From: Adiantum capillus-veneris
Taxonomy: Eukaryota; Streptophyta; Polypodiopsida; Polypodiales; Pteridaceae
Length of the DNA stretch: 64,000 bases
Reading direction: 5' to 3'
Assembly: GCA_014529385.2 (NCBI GenBank)
Contig: CM043966.1
Coordinates: 39,736,037-39,800,036, forward strand
A model generated the notes under the pieces. The model worked only from the letters and a program-made list of their open reading frames with translations, made no database searches and was not told where the DNA came from. The translations under genes and the position numbers were made by a program. Positions 30,899 through 42,022 of the stretch are shown here, piece by piece (the first letter of the stretch is position 1; each line of letters begins with the position of its first letter).

Positions 30899-31160
30899 TT
30901 TTTTTTTTCAGAATTTGACTATTTTGGTTATGTTCACTCTCAGTGTCCCCTTTATGCTCTGTTCACTCACAAAATTCAGTTTGAACTCTGTTTGAGCAAG
31001 TTATGGCTAGTTCAGGCTTTTCTTGGCAATTTTCTGCTTTTGACTTGTTTTTGGGTCAATTGTTATCCAAATGGGATGTAACTTGAAATATAACCTCTAG
31101 ACAGCTATTACAATGGATCTGTGTTAGCAATGTATCAAAATATGTCCAAATTTAGGTCAA

Positions 31161-31184
31161 AGACATTATACGCGTATGATGTCT
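31161..31184. repeat. Element A palindrome, leader copy 3
   Basis: The same AGACATTATA variant with centre CGCG. Confidence 0.93.
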
Positions 31185-31285
31185 TTTTCATCAATTTGGG
31201 TCCAAACTTGATATTTATGCTTCCTACAGTGCCTGTAACAATCTTGTCAGGTCAGATATCAAAAATAAGCAGTGGATGTGCCAAA

Positions 31286-31309
31286 AGACATTATACGCGT
31301 ATGATGTCT
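31286..31309. repeat. Element A palindrome, leader copy 2
   Basis: The same AGACATTATA variant with centre CGCG, 125 bases from its neighbour. Confidence 0.93.
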
Positions 31310-31573
31310 TTTGTCCCAGATTTTGACTATTTTTGGTTTTAAGCCTTCTCCAATGTTTATAATTGAGTTTCAAGTGTTTTTGTCAGGTTTGAATGTAAAA
31401 ACAAGATTTGAATCCAAAATTTCCTATTCTTTGCGTTTCTTGGACTCCGACTTGTCTTTTTGGGCTTCTTTGAGTGTTAATGCTCTTGTTTTAAGTTGAT
31501 CTTAGGGTACAACCCCCCTTCTCAACACTCTGGCAATGTCAAATTTCCAATTTTAGTCTCTGTTTAGGTCCTA

Positions 31574-31597
31574 AGACATCATACGCGTATGATGTCT
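31574..31597. repeat. Element A palindrome, leader copy 1 (next to PBS)
   Basis: A perfect inverted repeat, identical to the perfect copies in the pol-ORF spacer. Confidence 0.95.
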
Positions 31598-32119
31598 AAA
31601 GTTGCAGATTTCCAGTTTTTCAGCACAAAACTCTCCCAATAGCTCTTTTAAGTGCTCAGCAACAATCACTTACACAGAAAAAAAATTTGAACTTTGTTTA
31701 TTGCATATTTCACTACCAAAGCGACTTTTTCAGTGATCTAACATGCAATCAAACACATCAAGCAAATAGAACACCAATTGATAGCTCTAGATCAGGATCA
31801 AATCAGGCCCTACCTAAGCTACTTCTAATGATAAAGTGGATTTTTTTTGCAATTGAAAATATAAAGAGATTTACTACCACACAAGGAGTAGCAAATGCTT
31901 TTTATGTCAACAACCACTTAAACACCATAAAAAACAATCTAATCTAAACTAAACTAAAAATACTGTCAACACGGAAGACCCAGGAATACCCCACTTCCTA
32001 GTATCTCTCGAGACCTTCGGAGTCCACCACTCCTAGATCTTTTCTAACTAAAGTATACAAAGTAGTTTATACGACTCACCTCGTAGGATTAGTCTAAGGT
32101 CACCTACTTAGGGCTCTCG

Positions 32120-32137
32120 TCCCCGGCAACGGCGCCA
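32120..32137 (-). promoter_or_regulatory. Element A primer-binding site (tRNA-Asp)
   Basis: On the minus strand it reads TGGCGCCGTTGCCGGGGA, an exact 18-base complement of the 3' end of plant tRNA-Asp including CCA. It lies one base from the 5' LTR. Confidence 0.95.
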
Positions 32138-32138
32138 A

Positions 32139-33079
32139 ATGTTAAGGCGGTTACGCCGCTAGCGGAAGCTAAATAGCGAGAACTCAACCAACAACAGAAT
32201 TTGTCAGACGAGGACGGAGCTTGACCCGCAGGCGCATGGAAACAACTAGGTGGGTGTCAAATCACCTACTCGACCTTCTAATGACAATCACTACTAAGGA
32301 AATCAAATCTAAGTTCTAAAACACGCAAGTGACTGAAATCCGTACTACGAACGAATGCTATACGAAACAGGATCTAGAATCATTGAATCGATCTCAAACT
32401 CAAGGGGAAGTCTATACACTAGGTAAGAACAACACCCTAAAGACTTGAACTGCAAAATCAACCTATAACCACTCCGTGCGGCAAACGCGTATGAAGACAG
32501 GCCAAAAAAATATAGGTGACCGAAACTTGACCCCGATGGTACTAATGTGTAGCTCTACTCGTTGTGGTTCTATAGATATGCTGCACGCTCTATTCCGACA
32601 CACGAGCTGGAAGAAAACTCACACCGAAGCTCGTAGGAACTTACCACACATAGAAGCCGATAGCGCGCACTCTTGGTATCTGTGCGTAGCTCTCACCGTT
32701 GCTAACACAATGGTGGTGTCGCTTCTCCAATGGCGGCCCCGTAGCCCGCGTAGCAAGAAGATAAGACTCTCTCTCTCTCTCTCTCTCTCTCAGACACAGT
32801 CATGGCGCTCAAAAACTCACTTTGATTAATAATTGAATCTCCCTTAGGTTACAAAACTTTGGCTTATATACCTCAGCCTTGGAGGTGAGAACATCTCTAA
32901 TTATTTACATCAACAGGTGAAATTACTTCGGGATTACAAGCTGGAAACTCAATTGAGTCCCGTAACTTAATGAATGGCTCAAATCAAAATAAATGTCGGA
33001 AAGACATTTATTACAAGCAATGGTTACAAAATGATGGGTGTGAGCAAAAATGTGGGTGTGATCCTCTGCTGGCTCAACA
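32139..33079 (-). repeat. Element A 5' LTR
   Basis: 941 bp, TG...CA ends, nearly identical to 13978-14976. It carries the promoter for the genomic RNA, read towards lower coordinates. The CT run is short here (32767-32790). Confidence 0.96.
32863..32870 (-). promoter_or_regulatory. TATA box of the A 5' LTR
   Basis: TATATAAG on the minus strand, about 210 bp inside the LTR. U3 would therefore be short and R-U5 long (about 700 bp). The same box is at 14760-14767. Confidence 0.7.
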
Positions 33080-33084
33080 GAGGC
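33080..33084. repeat. Target-site duplication of element A, right
   Basis: GAGGC, the partner of 13973-13977. Confidence 0.96.
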
Positions 33085-33595
33085 TCTGCAGCCTATCGAG
33101 CTCAACATTCCAACAATACGGCTTCATGGAAGAGGTGCACAAAATGATCAAGAATCATGGATGGATCGACTTCTTACCTTAGCTGAGCTTGAGTGGAAAA
33201 GAGAAGCAGCATACAACTGCTACAAGAGGAAAGCTACGCAGGCGAAGGAGAAGCTTGACAAGAAACTAAAGGACAAAGGCATCAATGAAGGAGATCTTGT
33301 GCTAAGGTATGACAATCGACTCGATAATTGTTTTGATGCCAAGTTTGAAACTAGATGGCAGGGGCCATACATAGTCAAGAAGGCTTTCAATTCAAGTTAC
33401 TATCAACTTATGGACTTGAATGGGAAAGAGCACTCCAGGAAGGTAAACGGGTATCTCTTGAAGCCTTATTTGAGTCGCCTTCTACCAAAGGATCTACCAA
33501 AGATATGTCAAAAGGCATCTATCACATGTAAAAGATATGTCAAAAGGCATCTATCACATGTAAAAGATATATCAAAAGGCATCTATCACATGTAA
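33085..33595 (+). pseudogene. Element B integrase, C-terminal part
   Basis: The B sequence resumes directly after the target duplication. The frame from 33161 codes an ELEWKREAAYNCYKRK helix and a GPF/Y-like module (INEGDLVLRYDNR, RWQGPYIVKKAF) that ends the integrase. The last 30 codons are a 32-bp repeat in three copies, with stop TAA at 33593-33595. There are stops between 33085 and 33160 in this frame. Confidence 0.88.
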
Positions 33596-33596
33596 G
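33501..33596. repeat. 32-bp tandem repeat, three copies, at the end of B pol
   Basis: Units start at 33501, 33533 and 33565 (AGATATGTCAAAAGGCATCT...). The unit is not a multiple of three, so the copies are read in different frames, which produces a tail of unrelated residues. Confidence 0.95.
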
Positions 33597-33744
33597 TATT
33601 GTTACGTGAAGCATGAGTGTAACTCAAACCAAAATTCCAGGGGGTCAAACAATGAAGAGCTTGTCAAGGACTCTGAAGCACTCTCTTTGAAAAAGATGTT
33701 TTATGATGGTACATGAATATACCATCATCCTGGGGGAGGGCTAT
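33596..33744 (+). promoter_or_regulatory. Element B 3' untranslated region with polypurine tract
   Basis: Short non-coding stretch ending in TGGGGGAGGG at 33731-33740, a likely PPT four bases before the LTR start at 33745. Confidence 0.7.
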
Positions 33745-36058
33745 TGATAGCCGTTTTTCGGCTTTCCATAATTTCCATACTAAGCTACCTCACCCTATCA
33801 AATCACTCAAAAATTTTGGTTATCCCTACCACTTCACTATACATAGGCGTGTGTGAGTTAGGAACTTTCCCCATATTTTCTTAAAAAACCCTCAGCTAGC
33901 TAGTCACTAGGCTAGTTGAGCCAAATAAATAAATAAAATCAAAAACATAAAAAATATTATGGCTCATTTGTGTGTAAATATTTCATTGTATATAGGGCCT
34001 AAATAAAAGGATTTTTCATAATTATTTTGGTATTTATTTAAATATTTCTACCTATGGTGTGTTATTTATGCTATGTACATTGACTCACCATTACCATATT
34101 TTTTCTTACCATTTTGCATACTCTTTATTCCATATAAAAATAATTTCATGCAAGCTTCTCTTATTTTTGGTGTAACTCCATCCCAACAAAAATCCAAAAA
34201 AACTAGTTCTATTTATGTGTATATTTTTTCACTATTGTGGTTTTTTCCTTCCTACATCTATTCTCTATTACTCTCATAAATTAGACCACCAAAAATGTTC
34301 ATCTTTTTATGGTAGACTTATAATGAGAGAGATTTATTTTGACCCCTTTATATTTTTTTCACCTATATTATTTATATTTGACATGTACAAAAAAAATTTA
34401 GACCCCTCAATATTTGATTTTCTTAGTTGTACTATTCACTTATATCATGATCTCAACAATATCTTCAATTATAGACCTACCAAATAAGGTCAAGGGTATG
34501 TGGCATGCATGCATGCACTATGGGGGGCTCACTCTTGGAGGTATTCAAAAGAATCATCCAAAGAAGGACCTCACAAGGACTTTATGCAGTGGAAAAAAAC
34601 AGTTGGTTTTGCTGAATTTTTAAAGATCACATGCTCCCCGAATTTGAAAAGGTGATACAAACAAAGGTTGTAGCTCATGGGCTGAAATTTTACCTCAATG
34701 TTTTTCATATTTTTTTGAGCTACGAGCTGTGAGCTATGATTTTATTGGTGGACCCCAGTTTGTCCATGCTATGCAGCCACACTCCCTCTTCCACTTTATC
34801 ATTTTCCTCTTTCACACACACTTCTCCACTCATCATCCCCACCTCTCTCACCACTCCTGTCTGCACCCTACTTACCTTCTTCTCAACCTTGAAGAATAAG
34901 AGAAACCATGGTGAACTCATGTCTCCTACACACACTTCCATTCCAAAATTGACCACCTGTTTCATTTTTCCTCATCCATATTACCCACATCTATCAAAAA
35001 ACCACAAAATTCAGCCTCTTCTCGTGAAAGACAGCATCATGGTGATTGATTACTCATGTTCACTTACCTTGGCTCCCAAGGAAGGTGAAGAATGGAAGAA
35101 AACGTACCGTCAAAGCTAGTGGACCGTCAACAAGCGTCAAAATTGACCCTACTCAAGACACTTGGAGCATCAACATTGTAAGAAATCCATATTTTCTTAC
35201 CTTAAGAGTTTTTTCTTCCTTATTTGTATCCCACATGGATACTCCCATTGTAAATATCCAATTCCATTTGTAAATCAATAAAAATACTAACTTTACTAAT
35301 TTACTAACACTAACCTACTATGAAAAGTTATATCACCTCCACTTCTCTCCTCTCTCTCTTCTTCATCTATCTTATCCACACCAACTTCTTGATAATTCCA
35401 AGCAAAAGAAATTAGATAAGTGCTGAAAATCTAACCCAACCATGGTTAGAGGAGTAACCCTAGCCCTCAAAATTGCTATAAAAGGAGGGTGTAGCTAGCA
35501 CAAAAGGGGGAGCCATAAGCAAGAGCACTATGCTATAGCTTGAGAAGCCAAGCTCAACCTCTCTAGAAGGAGCTCTTGAGTGGAAGCTCATTGTCTTATG
35601 TATATGCATGTATTGTATTAGGGGTGATTAGCAAGGGAAATCTATGCCATTGTATGAGAGAGTGATCATTCAATTGAGAGCAAGAAACCTATCATTTCTC
35701 CTACTAGTGTAAGCCCAACATTTGATGAATCAAGGAGGGTGGATTTGGAGTAAGCTTGGATACTTTGTCTCTCTTCCGACGTGAAGTAATGGACAACAAT
35801 GATGTGTAAGTGTCTTGGTGTTTGTTTTTAAGTTCTTGATAGCTTGTCTCTGGGTGTTGTCATCAATTTAGCCATAAATCCCACATACTGTAAGAGGACG
35901 ACAGGGTGGAGAGGACTCCCCTGGCCTTAAGATAGTGATTGGGGTGGCTTTTCTTGTGATGTGTTGTGGTGGTGTAATTTACTCAAGCTATGTTGAACAA
36001 ATACTAATCTCACTTTCATTGGTCATGACAGATTTGTAAGAAGGTATTAGTGCAACAA
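33745..36058 (+). repeat. Element B 3' LTR (right edge uncertain)
   Basis: It begins TGATAGCCG after the PPT. It has no coding content and contains a strong plant-type promoter (TATAAAAG at 35477-35484). The end is placed at ...AACAAGCA (36058), just before a C-rich tract, only because of the CA end and the change in sequence. The partner LTR is not in the window, so neither length nor end could be confirmed. At about 2.3 kb it would be long. Confidence 0.55.
35477..35484 (+). promoter_or_regulatory. TATA box of the B 3' LTR
   Basis: TATAAAAG in GC-moderate context, with a likely start about 30 bases downstream. In this 3' LTR it would drive transcription outward into the F remnant. Confidence 0.65.
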
Positions 36059-36143
36059 GCACCCCCTCCCCCTTCCCTCTTTTTCTTACATATATAATTG
36101 TGTTTGCTTGATCACTGTCAAAAATTTCAAAGCATCCCGAGCA

Positions 36144-36185
<42 letters not shown>

Positions 36186-36359
36186 ACACGTCCTAGTTCG
36201 CATCCAAAACTAGGTGGTGCCCCAAAGTTGTGTAGGGTTAGGTTGCGGGTTTGTGTGTGTGCTTGATGTTTTTTCCAACCCCAACCAAATTGAGCAGCAC
36301 GGGAGCCTAGAAGAGTGCTTAGAGGCCACTCTTCTTGTTGCCCGCCCCGGAACGCCTCA
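36059..36359. other. Junction DNA between the B LTR and the F remnant
   Basis: A C/T-rich start (polypurine on the minus strand), a (CT)n run at 36147-36183, then about 170 bases I cannot assign. The F coding sequence begins at about 36360 on the minus strand. No gene. Confidence 0.6.
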
Positions 36360-37448
36360 GTATAAGGTCGTTGTTTGCCAGGTTTTGTATCTGATTTCAA
36401 AGGAATTGTATGTTGGCATATCAATGGATCAATTCCTTTGAGGTCTTTATAGGACCATGCAAACACATCTTTATACTTCTTGAGAAGTTGTGTTAGCCGT
36501 TCTTCTTCTTCAGGCTCTAAATCGTTTTCTATATAGATCGGCTGAGCCTTTTCACCTGGTTCTGCAAGGTCTATCCTTTTTGCATTTTCTGGCCCATCGT
36601 AAGATTCTTGGTTGGTTCTTTCCCTGACTGGTCATGTCATGATGATTTTTCTGTCCTGGATAGTAAATTTTTTCTAGTGTGATGGTACATTCATGTTTCC
36701 CTTTTCTGACTCCCCTTTACCATCACTATCTTCTTCAGTAGTCCATTTCTCATGTAAAGACTGTTTCAGTTCTTGGTATTTCTGTTTACGCTCCAATTTG
36801 GTCCAATCTTGGTCTTTTGTTGTTTCTTTTTGTGATTTTTGTTTCTGTTTTAGCTTTTCGTTCCTGTTTTATTTCCTCTCGCGTTCTTTCCCTTCGATCT
36901 TTTGAGAATCTTCCTGATATTTGATCTTTTACACAATCCTCTGCTTTTACAAGCATCAAAAAGTGAGTTTTACCTTTTATCCTGGGCATCAGGTTCTCTC
37001 TCACTTTGTTTCCTGCTCATTTCCTCCTATAGCGTTCCTGGCGTCTAGGGTGTTGATTAGCAAAATCATAAAACTTGATATTCTCGGTTTCCCTTCCACA
37101 CTCACTTGAGGTGTCTGAACACTCATTATCTGCATCATCATTTTCTTCCAGATGTTCAGAGGAGTTATAAAACTCTTCTTGTCCCAGTGGTTCTATCATC
37201 TCATCTTATCCTGGTATAATGTTTACCATGTAGTAGGGTAGCACATCATAGCCATCCTTATCGCAAAATTTTGTTGTTGGACTATCTGTAATGGTACAGA
37301 CATCCAATGTTGCTAGTATGTGTTCCCATTCTAGAGGTTCCAAGGCATCTTTAGGGAAAGGTTTCAGAATATACTCCTTGTCCTCAATTTCTCTTTCTAA
37401 GACGCATTCCTCTCTTCTTAAGCTTCCACAATGTGAAGCTCCCCACAT
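36360..37448 (-). pseudogene. Element F protease-RT linker region
   Basis: Several short frames (37448-37206, 37199-37017, 37004-36786, 36466-36360) match, in order, the linker of A between protease and RT. The last has FAWSYKDLKGIDPLICQH, the conserved pre-RT block, and breaks off at RPYT. RT, RNase H and integrase are missing. Confidence 0.8.
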
Positions 37449-37487
37449 CCATAGCTCTTTTTGTTGCCCTAACCATGCTAGGAGTTC

Positions 37488-38648
37488 TTATCCTGCTACT
37501 GTAGCTGAATCAAACTCTTCGACAGGTGTTTGGTTCACATCTTTGTAACTATGGTCTTTGAGGTGTATTTTAGTTGTTGTCTCGCCATGTCTGAGGTATA
37601 TGTGGTCGTAACCCCAATCTTGGACCATCTTCAATTGTCGCATGAATGGTCGTCCCAAGATGATCTCATAATTGTTCTTTTTGTCAAAATCGACTATTGC
37701 AAATGTATGCTCATACTCGATTCCGCATGAAGTGAAAATCACTTTTTCTAAGAGTCCTAGATCCCGGGGAAATCACTTATCAAAAGCTTCCTATATCACG
37801 TGCGTTCAAGAGGTTATTAATAATACCTCAATATACATACTATATTTACACTACGTGCCTATTTAAAAAAACCCCACCCCCCTCTATATGTATACATTTG
37901 ATACATTTTGATCTTTTAATAATCCTCTGCGGTTAACTCACGTGATAGCATACACATTCTAAAAAGTGACCGCCCCAGGTCCTAGAGGCTTCTCCATGAG
38001 CCCATCTACCAATTGCAATTTCATTCTTGTAGCTCTCAAAGCTGGTTTTCCCCATTTTTTCCAGATTTCATTGGTGGCGATATCAACTCCCGGTCCACTG
38101 TCAAGGATAGCTTTGGAAACTACTCCTTGGAATTCTACTGGTAGCGTGGTGTTTCCATCTTCTCCCTCACAATACTCTCCAACCTTGTTTAATGGTACTG
38201 GCCTAGTGTTTAATGGTACTTGCCTAGTGTTTAATTGAGGTCTATCCAACTCTCTGATCCCTTCCTGTAGCCTCAAGGTAGGGTCTTTCACTCCAAATTT
38301 TTCTAGGCATTTACCTATTGATGTCCACATGTTTGGCCGTAACCTTAGGAGTTCTGCTAATGTGATTGTGCATGCCACCGGGGTGGACAATAACTCAATC
38401 AATCCTTGTGAATCCATCACTTTGTTAGAAGACAGTCTTTGAGATGGGATTGCTCTCACTTCCGACTTGGCTTCATACTCTCCTAGGTAAGAGGGTAAAG
38501 TTCTCAGCGAGTCTGGTTGGCTGTGCCCCAAAAAAATTGATCCTTGGTCTCCCCCTTGTGAATGTATCTCAAAGTTTATTTGTGACCTTACCTCAAATTC
38601 TTCAATAGGAGGTAAGATTACATTATTTTCTTTTCTCGTGCTATTCAT
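37488..38648 (-). pseudogene. Element F connector and first protease, split by an insertion
   Basis: The 229-codon frame 38648-37959 has the connector block (VMDSQGLIELLSTPV, LAELLRLRPNMW) and then the protease active site AILDSGPG. A 217-bp insertion (37762-37978) interrupts the protease; its C-terminal half (IILGRPFMRQLKMVQDW) is at 37742-37488. Without the insertion the two halves align with A. Confidence 0.85.
37754..37986. mobile_element. Probable hAT-like MITE in the F protease
   Basis: A 217-bp insert (37762-37978) flanked by the 8-bp repeat GTCCTAGA (37754-37761 and 37979-37986), and absent from the matching place in A. The ends are imperfect inverted repeats: GGGGAAATCACTTAT at the left, and GGGGCGGTCACTTTT as reverse complement of the right. 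An 8-bp duplication is typical of hAT transposons. It has no coding capacity, so it would depend on a transposase elsewhere. Confidence 0.6.
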
Positions 38649-38693
38649 GTGGTTACTTATCCTATTAGCCTGGTTGGCTTCACGGATTTGCTT

Positions 38694-39883
38694 TCACAGA
38701 TCGTCTAGACCGTTACAGTCCTTACTCATTTCTGTCAATGTTTTAGGTTGGAACCCGTCACTTGCCTCATCTGTGGTATTTGGCACTATGATAGACTCTC
38801 CTCTGGACTCATAGGCATTAGTGAGTCTTTCCTTTGTTCCTACATGTTTCTCTAAAGTTGGTTGGATAGGGGTTGGAGTTGGTGCCTCATGCCAAATTGC
38901 ACGTTTACCCATCGGGTCTTCCATCAATGATTGAGCTGTTTCGATCATCTTTTTACACATTTCCAACCTTTGTTTTTCTATTTCTGCATATGGATAAGTC
39001 ATCCATCTTTGCTCCTACGTTTGGTTCTTTTTGAGTCTGTCTTCATATGCCTTTAGAAGCGCATCCAACTTCTCATTTACCCTGTCTGCCAGTACAGATT
39101 CTCTTGATCCTGTACTTTTGGGCTCTGCTATTTCCTTGGGTGCTATGGTTACCGTGGTGTGTGATCTTAAGCTAGCTAGATCCTCTAACCGCTCTAATCT
39201 ATCCTTTGTATGTTTCAATTTCTCGGATAGAGCTGTTTGCTCTCGTTCCTTCCTCGCTTTCATACGTGCCTTTCTAGCTTTCCAAGAGCTTCTCTGATCT
39301 TTCATTTCTGAACTTTGGGCATCGGTTTTTGGCACTTCAACTATGGGTTCGTTCGTCATTCTTTGAGCTTGGGCTCATGTTACTGCCTGAATAGGTATGA
39401 TTGTTTCATTTTCCAACCCTCCACTGGAAGGTACTGTCTCTAGCATGTTCAAGGTGGTTTTTGCTCCTTTGCTCGGGTTTTTAGGGCAATCGAGAATCAA
39501 ATGAGTAACTCCACACTAAGTGCAATACGCATTGACTCTAATGATTTCATCATGAGGACAGTCTCTTAGCCAATGGTCTCCACCACACTTGTAGCAGGGT
39601 CCCTTGGGTTGTTGACGTGCTCCTTGAGCTCCCCTTTGTTGGTATGCATGTCTGTGTCCGCCCATGCCTCCGTTGGCTATGAACAACAATGTTCGTTCAT
39701 CTAAGCTATATCTCCCTTATCCTGCTGTCTGTGTAGCTGTTGGTGGTCCTGTACTTCCAATCATGCTCCAGGGTTTTGGAGTCGAGGGTTCTTTCGGTGG
39801 ATAATAGACAGAGTTTGCTGCATATGCATTGGGATCTTCATAATATACATGCATAGGCACCAAAGCCTTATCTTTTGATTCGG
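38694..39883 (-). pseudogene. Element F nucleocapsid segment
   Basis: Frames 39359-39015 and 39002-38694 give a Lys/Glu-rich helix region (SSWKARKARMKARKERE) as in A. The stretch near 39510-39600 codes two zinc knuckles of the CX2CX3HX4C type, the second broken by a stop. The order and wording match A at 27520-28719. Confidence 0.75.
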
Positions 39884-40792
39884 TTACGGCGGTGTGTATC
39901 TTATACCAACTGGTCGTACTCCTGGTAGGGGTGGTTGTTGCCCCAACACAGGTTGTGGCCTTTCTACACCTACAGGTCCTGGTAGGTTGCTTGCTTGATA
40001 CCTAGGCATCGGTGGAACTTGAGGAGAAGCTACCGGAGCTTGGGAAGCATAAGGTCTCTCTCTCACATATCCCTTGTTATAATAAAATTCCTCGGTTCCA
40101 TGGTTTGTCCATTTTTTCTCAATAGCACACCACTTGGGCTGTTTAACCTGGGGTTTGGCGTACAAGTTACTCTTTTTTAGCACTTCATCTACAAGCTGCT
40201 CTTGGTTTACAACTACTTCTCCTTTCGGTGCTATCTTAGAAGACTTGCTTCCACTTTGTTGTGAAGATGAATCGTCGTCAAGGTCCTTGAACTCCCCCTC
40301 TTTGTAGACCACACAATTGTCCACAAGGAAAAGAGCTTCCTTGGTCAACTCATTCAACGTCGTGCTTCTTTTCATATGTAAGTCTTTCTGGAGATCTGCA
40401 TTCCTTAGTCCTTGGATGAATATCAACATGAGTCTGGATTGAGTTGGCAGTTCTTCCACAGGACATAACTTAACATATCTTTTTAGTCTTAGGGCTGCCT
40501 TTCGTACAGATTCCCCATCTTTCTGTTTGAATTTATGGATTTGTGAGACGGTATTATGAGCTATCCCCCTTTGTGAGAATTCCTCAATAAACTCGTCAAA
40601 CACTTCCTCCATAGACTCAAAGTCTCTACTCTCTACAGAGTCAAACCAAGTGGCAGCGTCATCCTCTAGGGTTAGTCCAAACCCTGCAAATTGGGTAGGA
40701 AATTCTAACACCTCTTCGGCTCTAATTACACGCACAAAGGTTGCTACATGATCTCTTGGGTCTCTGCTTCCTGTGTATTTCTGTTTACCCAT
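39884..40792 (-). pseudogene. Element F gag capsid
   Basis: 302 codons, the best-preserved F frame. It has AGFGLTLEDDAATWF, FSQRGIAHNTVSQI and RYVKLCPVEELPTQ, then FIQGLRNADLQKDLHMK, and a Pro-rich tail with EKKWTNHGTEEFYYNKGY. It aligns with the A capsid and shows a sense codon where A has its TGA. Confidence 0.85.
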
Positions 40793-41764
40793 TTTTTCAC
40801 TTGAGAAGGTCTTATTCTCTGATGGTCTGCAAACTCATCATTGGATCACCACGTCCTAATCAATATACCTCCTCAGGTCTTCGGTAGTAGGCTGGTTCCT
40901 CTTCCAGTGGTGCTCCTAAGCCATAATTTCTAATAGTTCTCGCCAGAGATGGTTCATCTCTTCGAGCTCGTTCTATGGGTGGCCCACCAGGCTTTGTTGA
41001 CCCTTGAGTCTTTGGTTTACTCTCTCCTTGATATCTTGAATAGAGTGGTGGTTCTTGCAAATCCCTTAGCCCTCGTGCAGCTTGATAACCATCTCGATTT
41101 CGGTCTTGTTCCATTGTAGCACTCTGTCCAAGCCATGCCTGCAATGATGGTTGGTTTGCTCGTTGGTTTTGGTTTTTGAATTATTGCGGTCGGGTGGAAT
41201 GTCAGGTGGCATCATAATCTTCTAAAAAAGGATTCGTCAACTTGCTTTGGGTGTAGGTGGCTCTTGGCACTTCCTCAGGGGCATATGATGATGCTCCTGG
41301 ACCTGTTGCCATTTCCACCTCCTCTGAGAGAATACGTTGGTATTCTCGCCCGTATCTATCAACAAAAACTATACCCTTCCCCATGGCAGTTTCATAAGAG
41401 AATAGGTAAAGAACCTTATCTTTGCTTAATTCTTTTACGTAAGGTTCTTTGTTGTGAAAGTAAGCGACTATACCCTCACTCTCATGCTTGTAGATTCCCA
41501 CGTTCTCATTATAAGTTGGAAGCATGGTTGTTTTCTTATCATAGATAAAAATAGCTCCGGGCCGATCAATGTTTGGTGGGCGATTCGTGAGCTTTCTGAA
41601 ACTATTTTCCCTTATATCACATTATCTCCATATCTGTTATAATCTTCAGGGTTACTAACTACCAGATAGTGGTTCCCCTTTTCGTCTCGAAATATATCTC
41701 CATCATCATAGACTCGGATTATCTCCAATCTCTGTGTTGGCCTCTCTTCAATACAAATGCTCAA
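40793..41764 (-). pseudogene. Element F gag N-terminal part (right copy)
   Basis: Frames 41525-41202 and 41144-40860 match the left copy (1-608) and the A N-terminal module (MGIYKHESEG ... DRYGREYQ). The part up to about 41764 matches 530-826 but is shifted in frame. Confidence 0.75.
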
Positions 41765-41998
41765 CCACTACTGTATTTTATACACTGCTAATGTTCTGGA
41801 TTAGGTATGCTAATTTGAATTTGTACTTCCCTCGGATGTTGGTCAATTCACGCGAAAAAGTCTGAATTCAGTCTTTGCTCCGTCAAATGGACAAACAAGG
41901 TCCAAATTCACTTCTGAAAGAAGTTCTAGAACCCATAAGTCAAATGGAATCTCACATGGTTTAAGACCAGTCAAATTTTCTCTTCAGTAAGCCCTTAT

Positions 41999-42022
41999 AG
42001 ACATCCTACGCGTAGGATGTCT
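41999..42022. repeat. Family-1 palindrome, right copy 1
   Basis: Perfect 24-bp inverted repeat, counterpart of 1061-1084. Confidence 0.95.

Larger units (their letters stand above)
30746..32119 (-). other. Element A 5' leader with palindromes
   Basis: Untranslated DNA between the PBS and gag, 1.37 kb. It holds four 24-bp palindromes at 30875, 31161, 31286 and 31574. The flanks after each copy are T-rich and partly alike (TTTTTTCAGAATTTGACTA at 30901 and TTTTGTCCCAGATTTTGACT at 31306). No ORF of note. Confidence 0.8.
13978..33079 (-). mobile_element. Element A: complete 19.1-kb Ty3/gypsy retrotransposon nested in B
   Basis: Reading on the minus strand: 5' LTR (32139-33079), PBS (32120-32137), leader with palindromes, gag, protease, RT-RNase H-integrase with an extra protease and W-x-P-K tail, a 2.8-kb spacer with palindromes, a large downstream ORF, PPT (14977-14990), 3' LTR (13978-14976). 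It is flanked by GAGGC on both sides and sits inside the integrase gene of B. The LTRs differ at only a few bases apart from CT-repeat length, so insertion is young. Several stops and frameshifts in gag and pol nevertheless suggest it cannot supply all its own proteins. Confidence 0.97.

Noticed and set aside
33745-36058. This stretch as the 3' LTR of the minus-strand element F rather than of B
   Set aside because: It ends in CA followed by a C/T tract, as a minus-strand LTR and PPT would, but its promoter (TATAAAAG) reads on the plus strand, it follows a plus-strand PPT and B pol, and it does not match the F LTR at 43404-44333.
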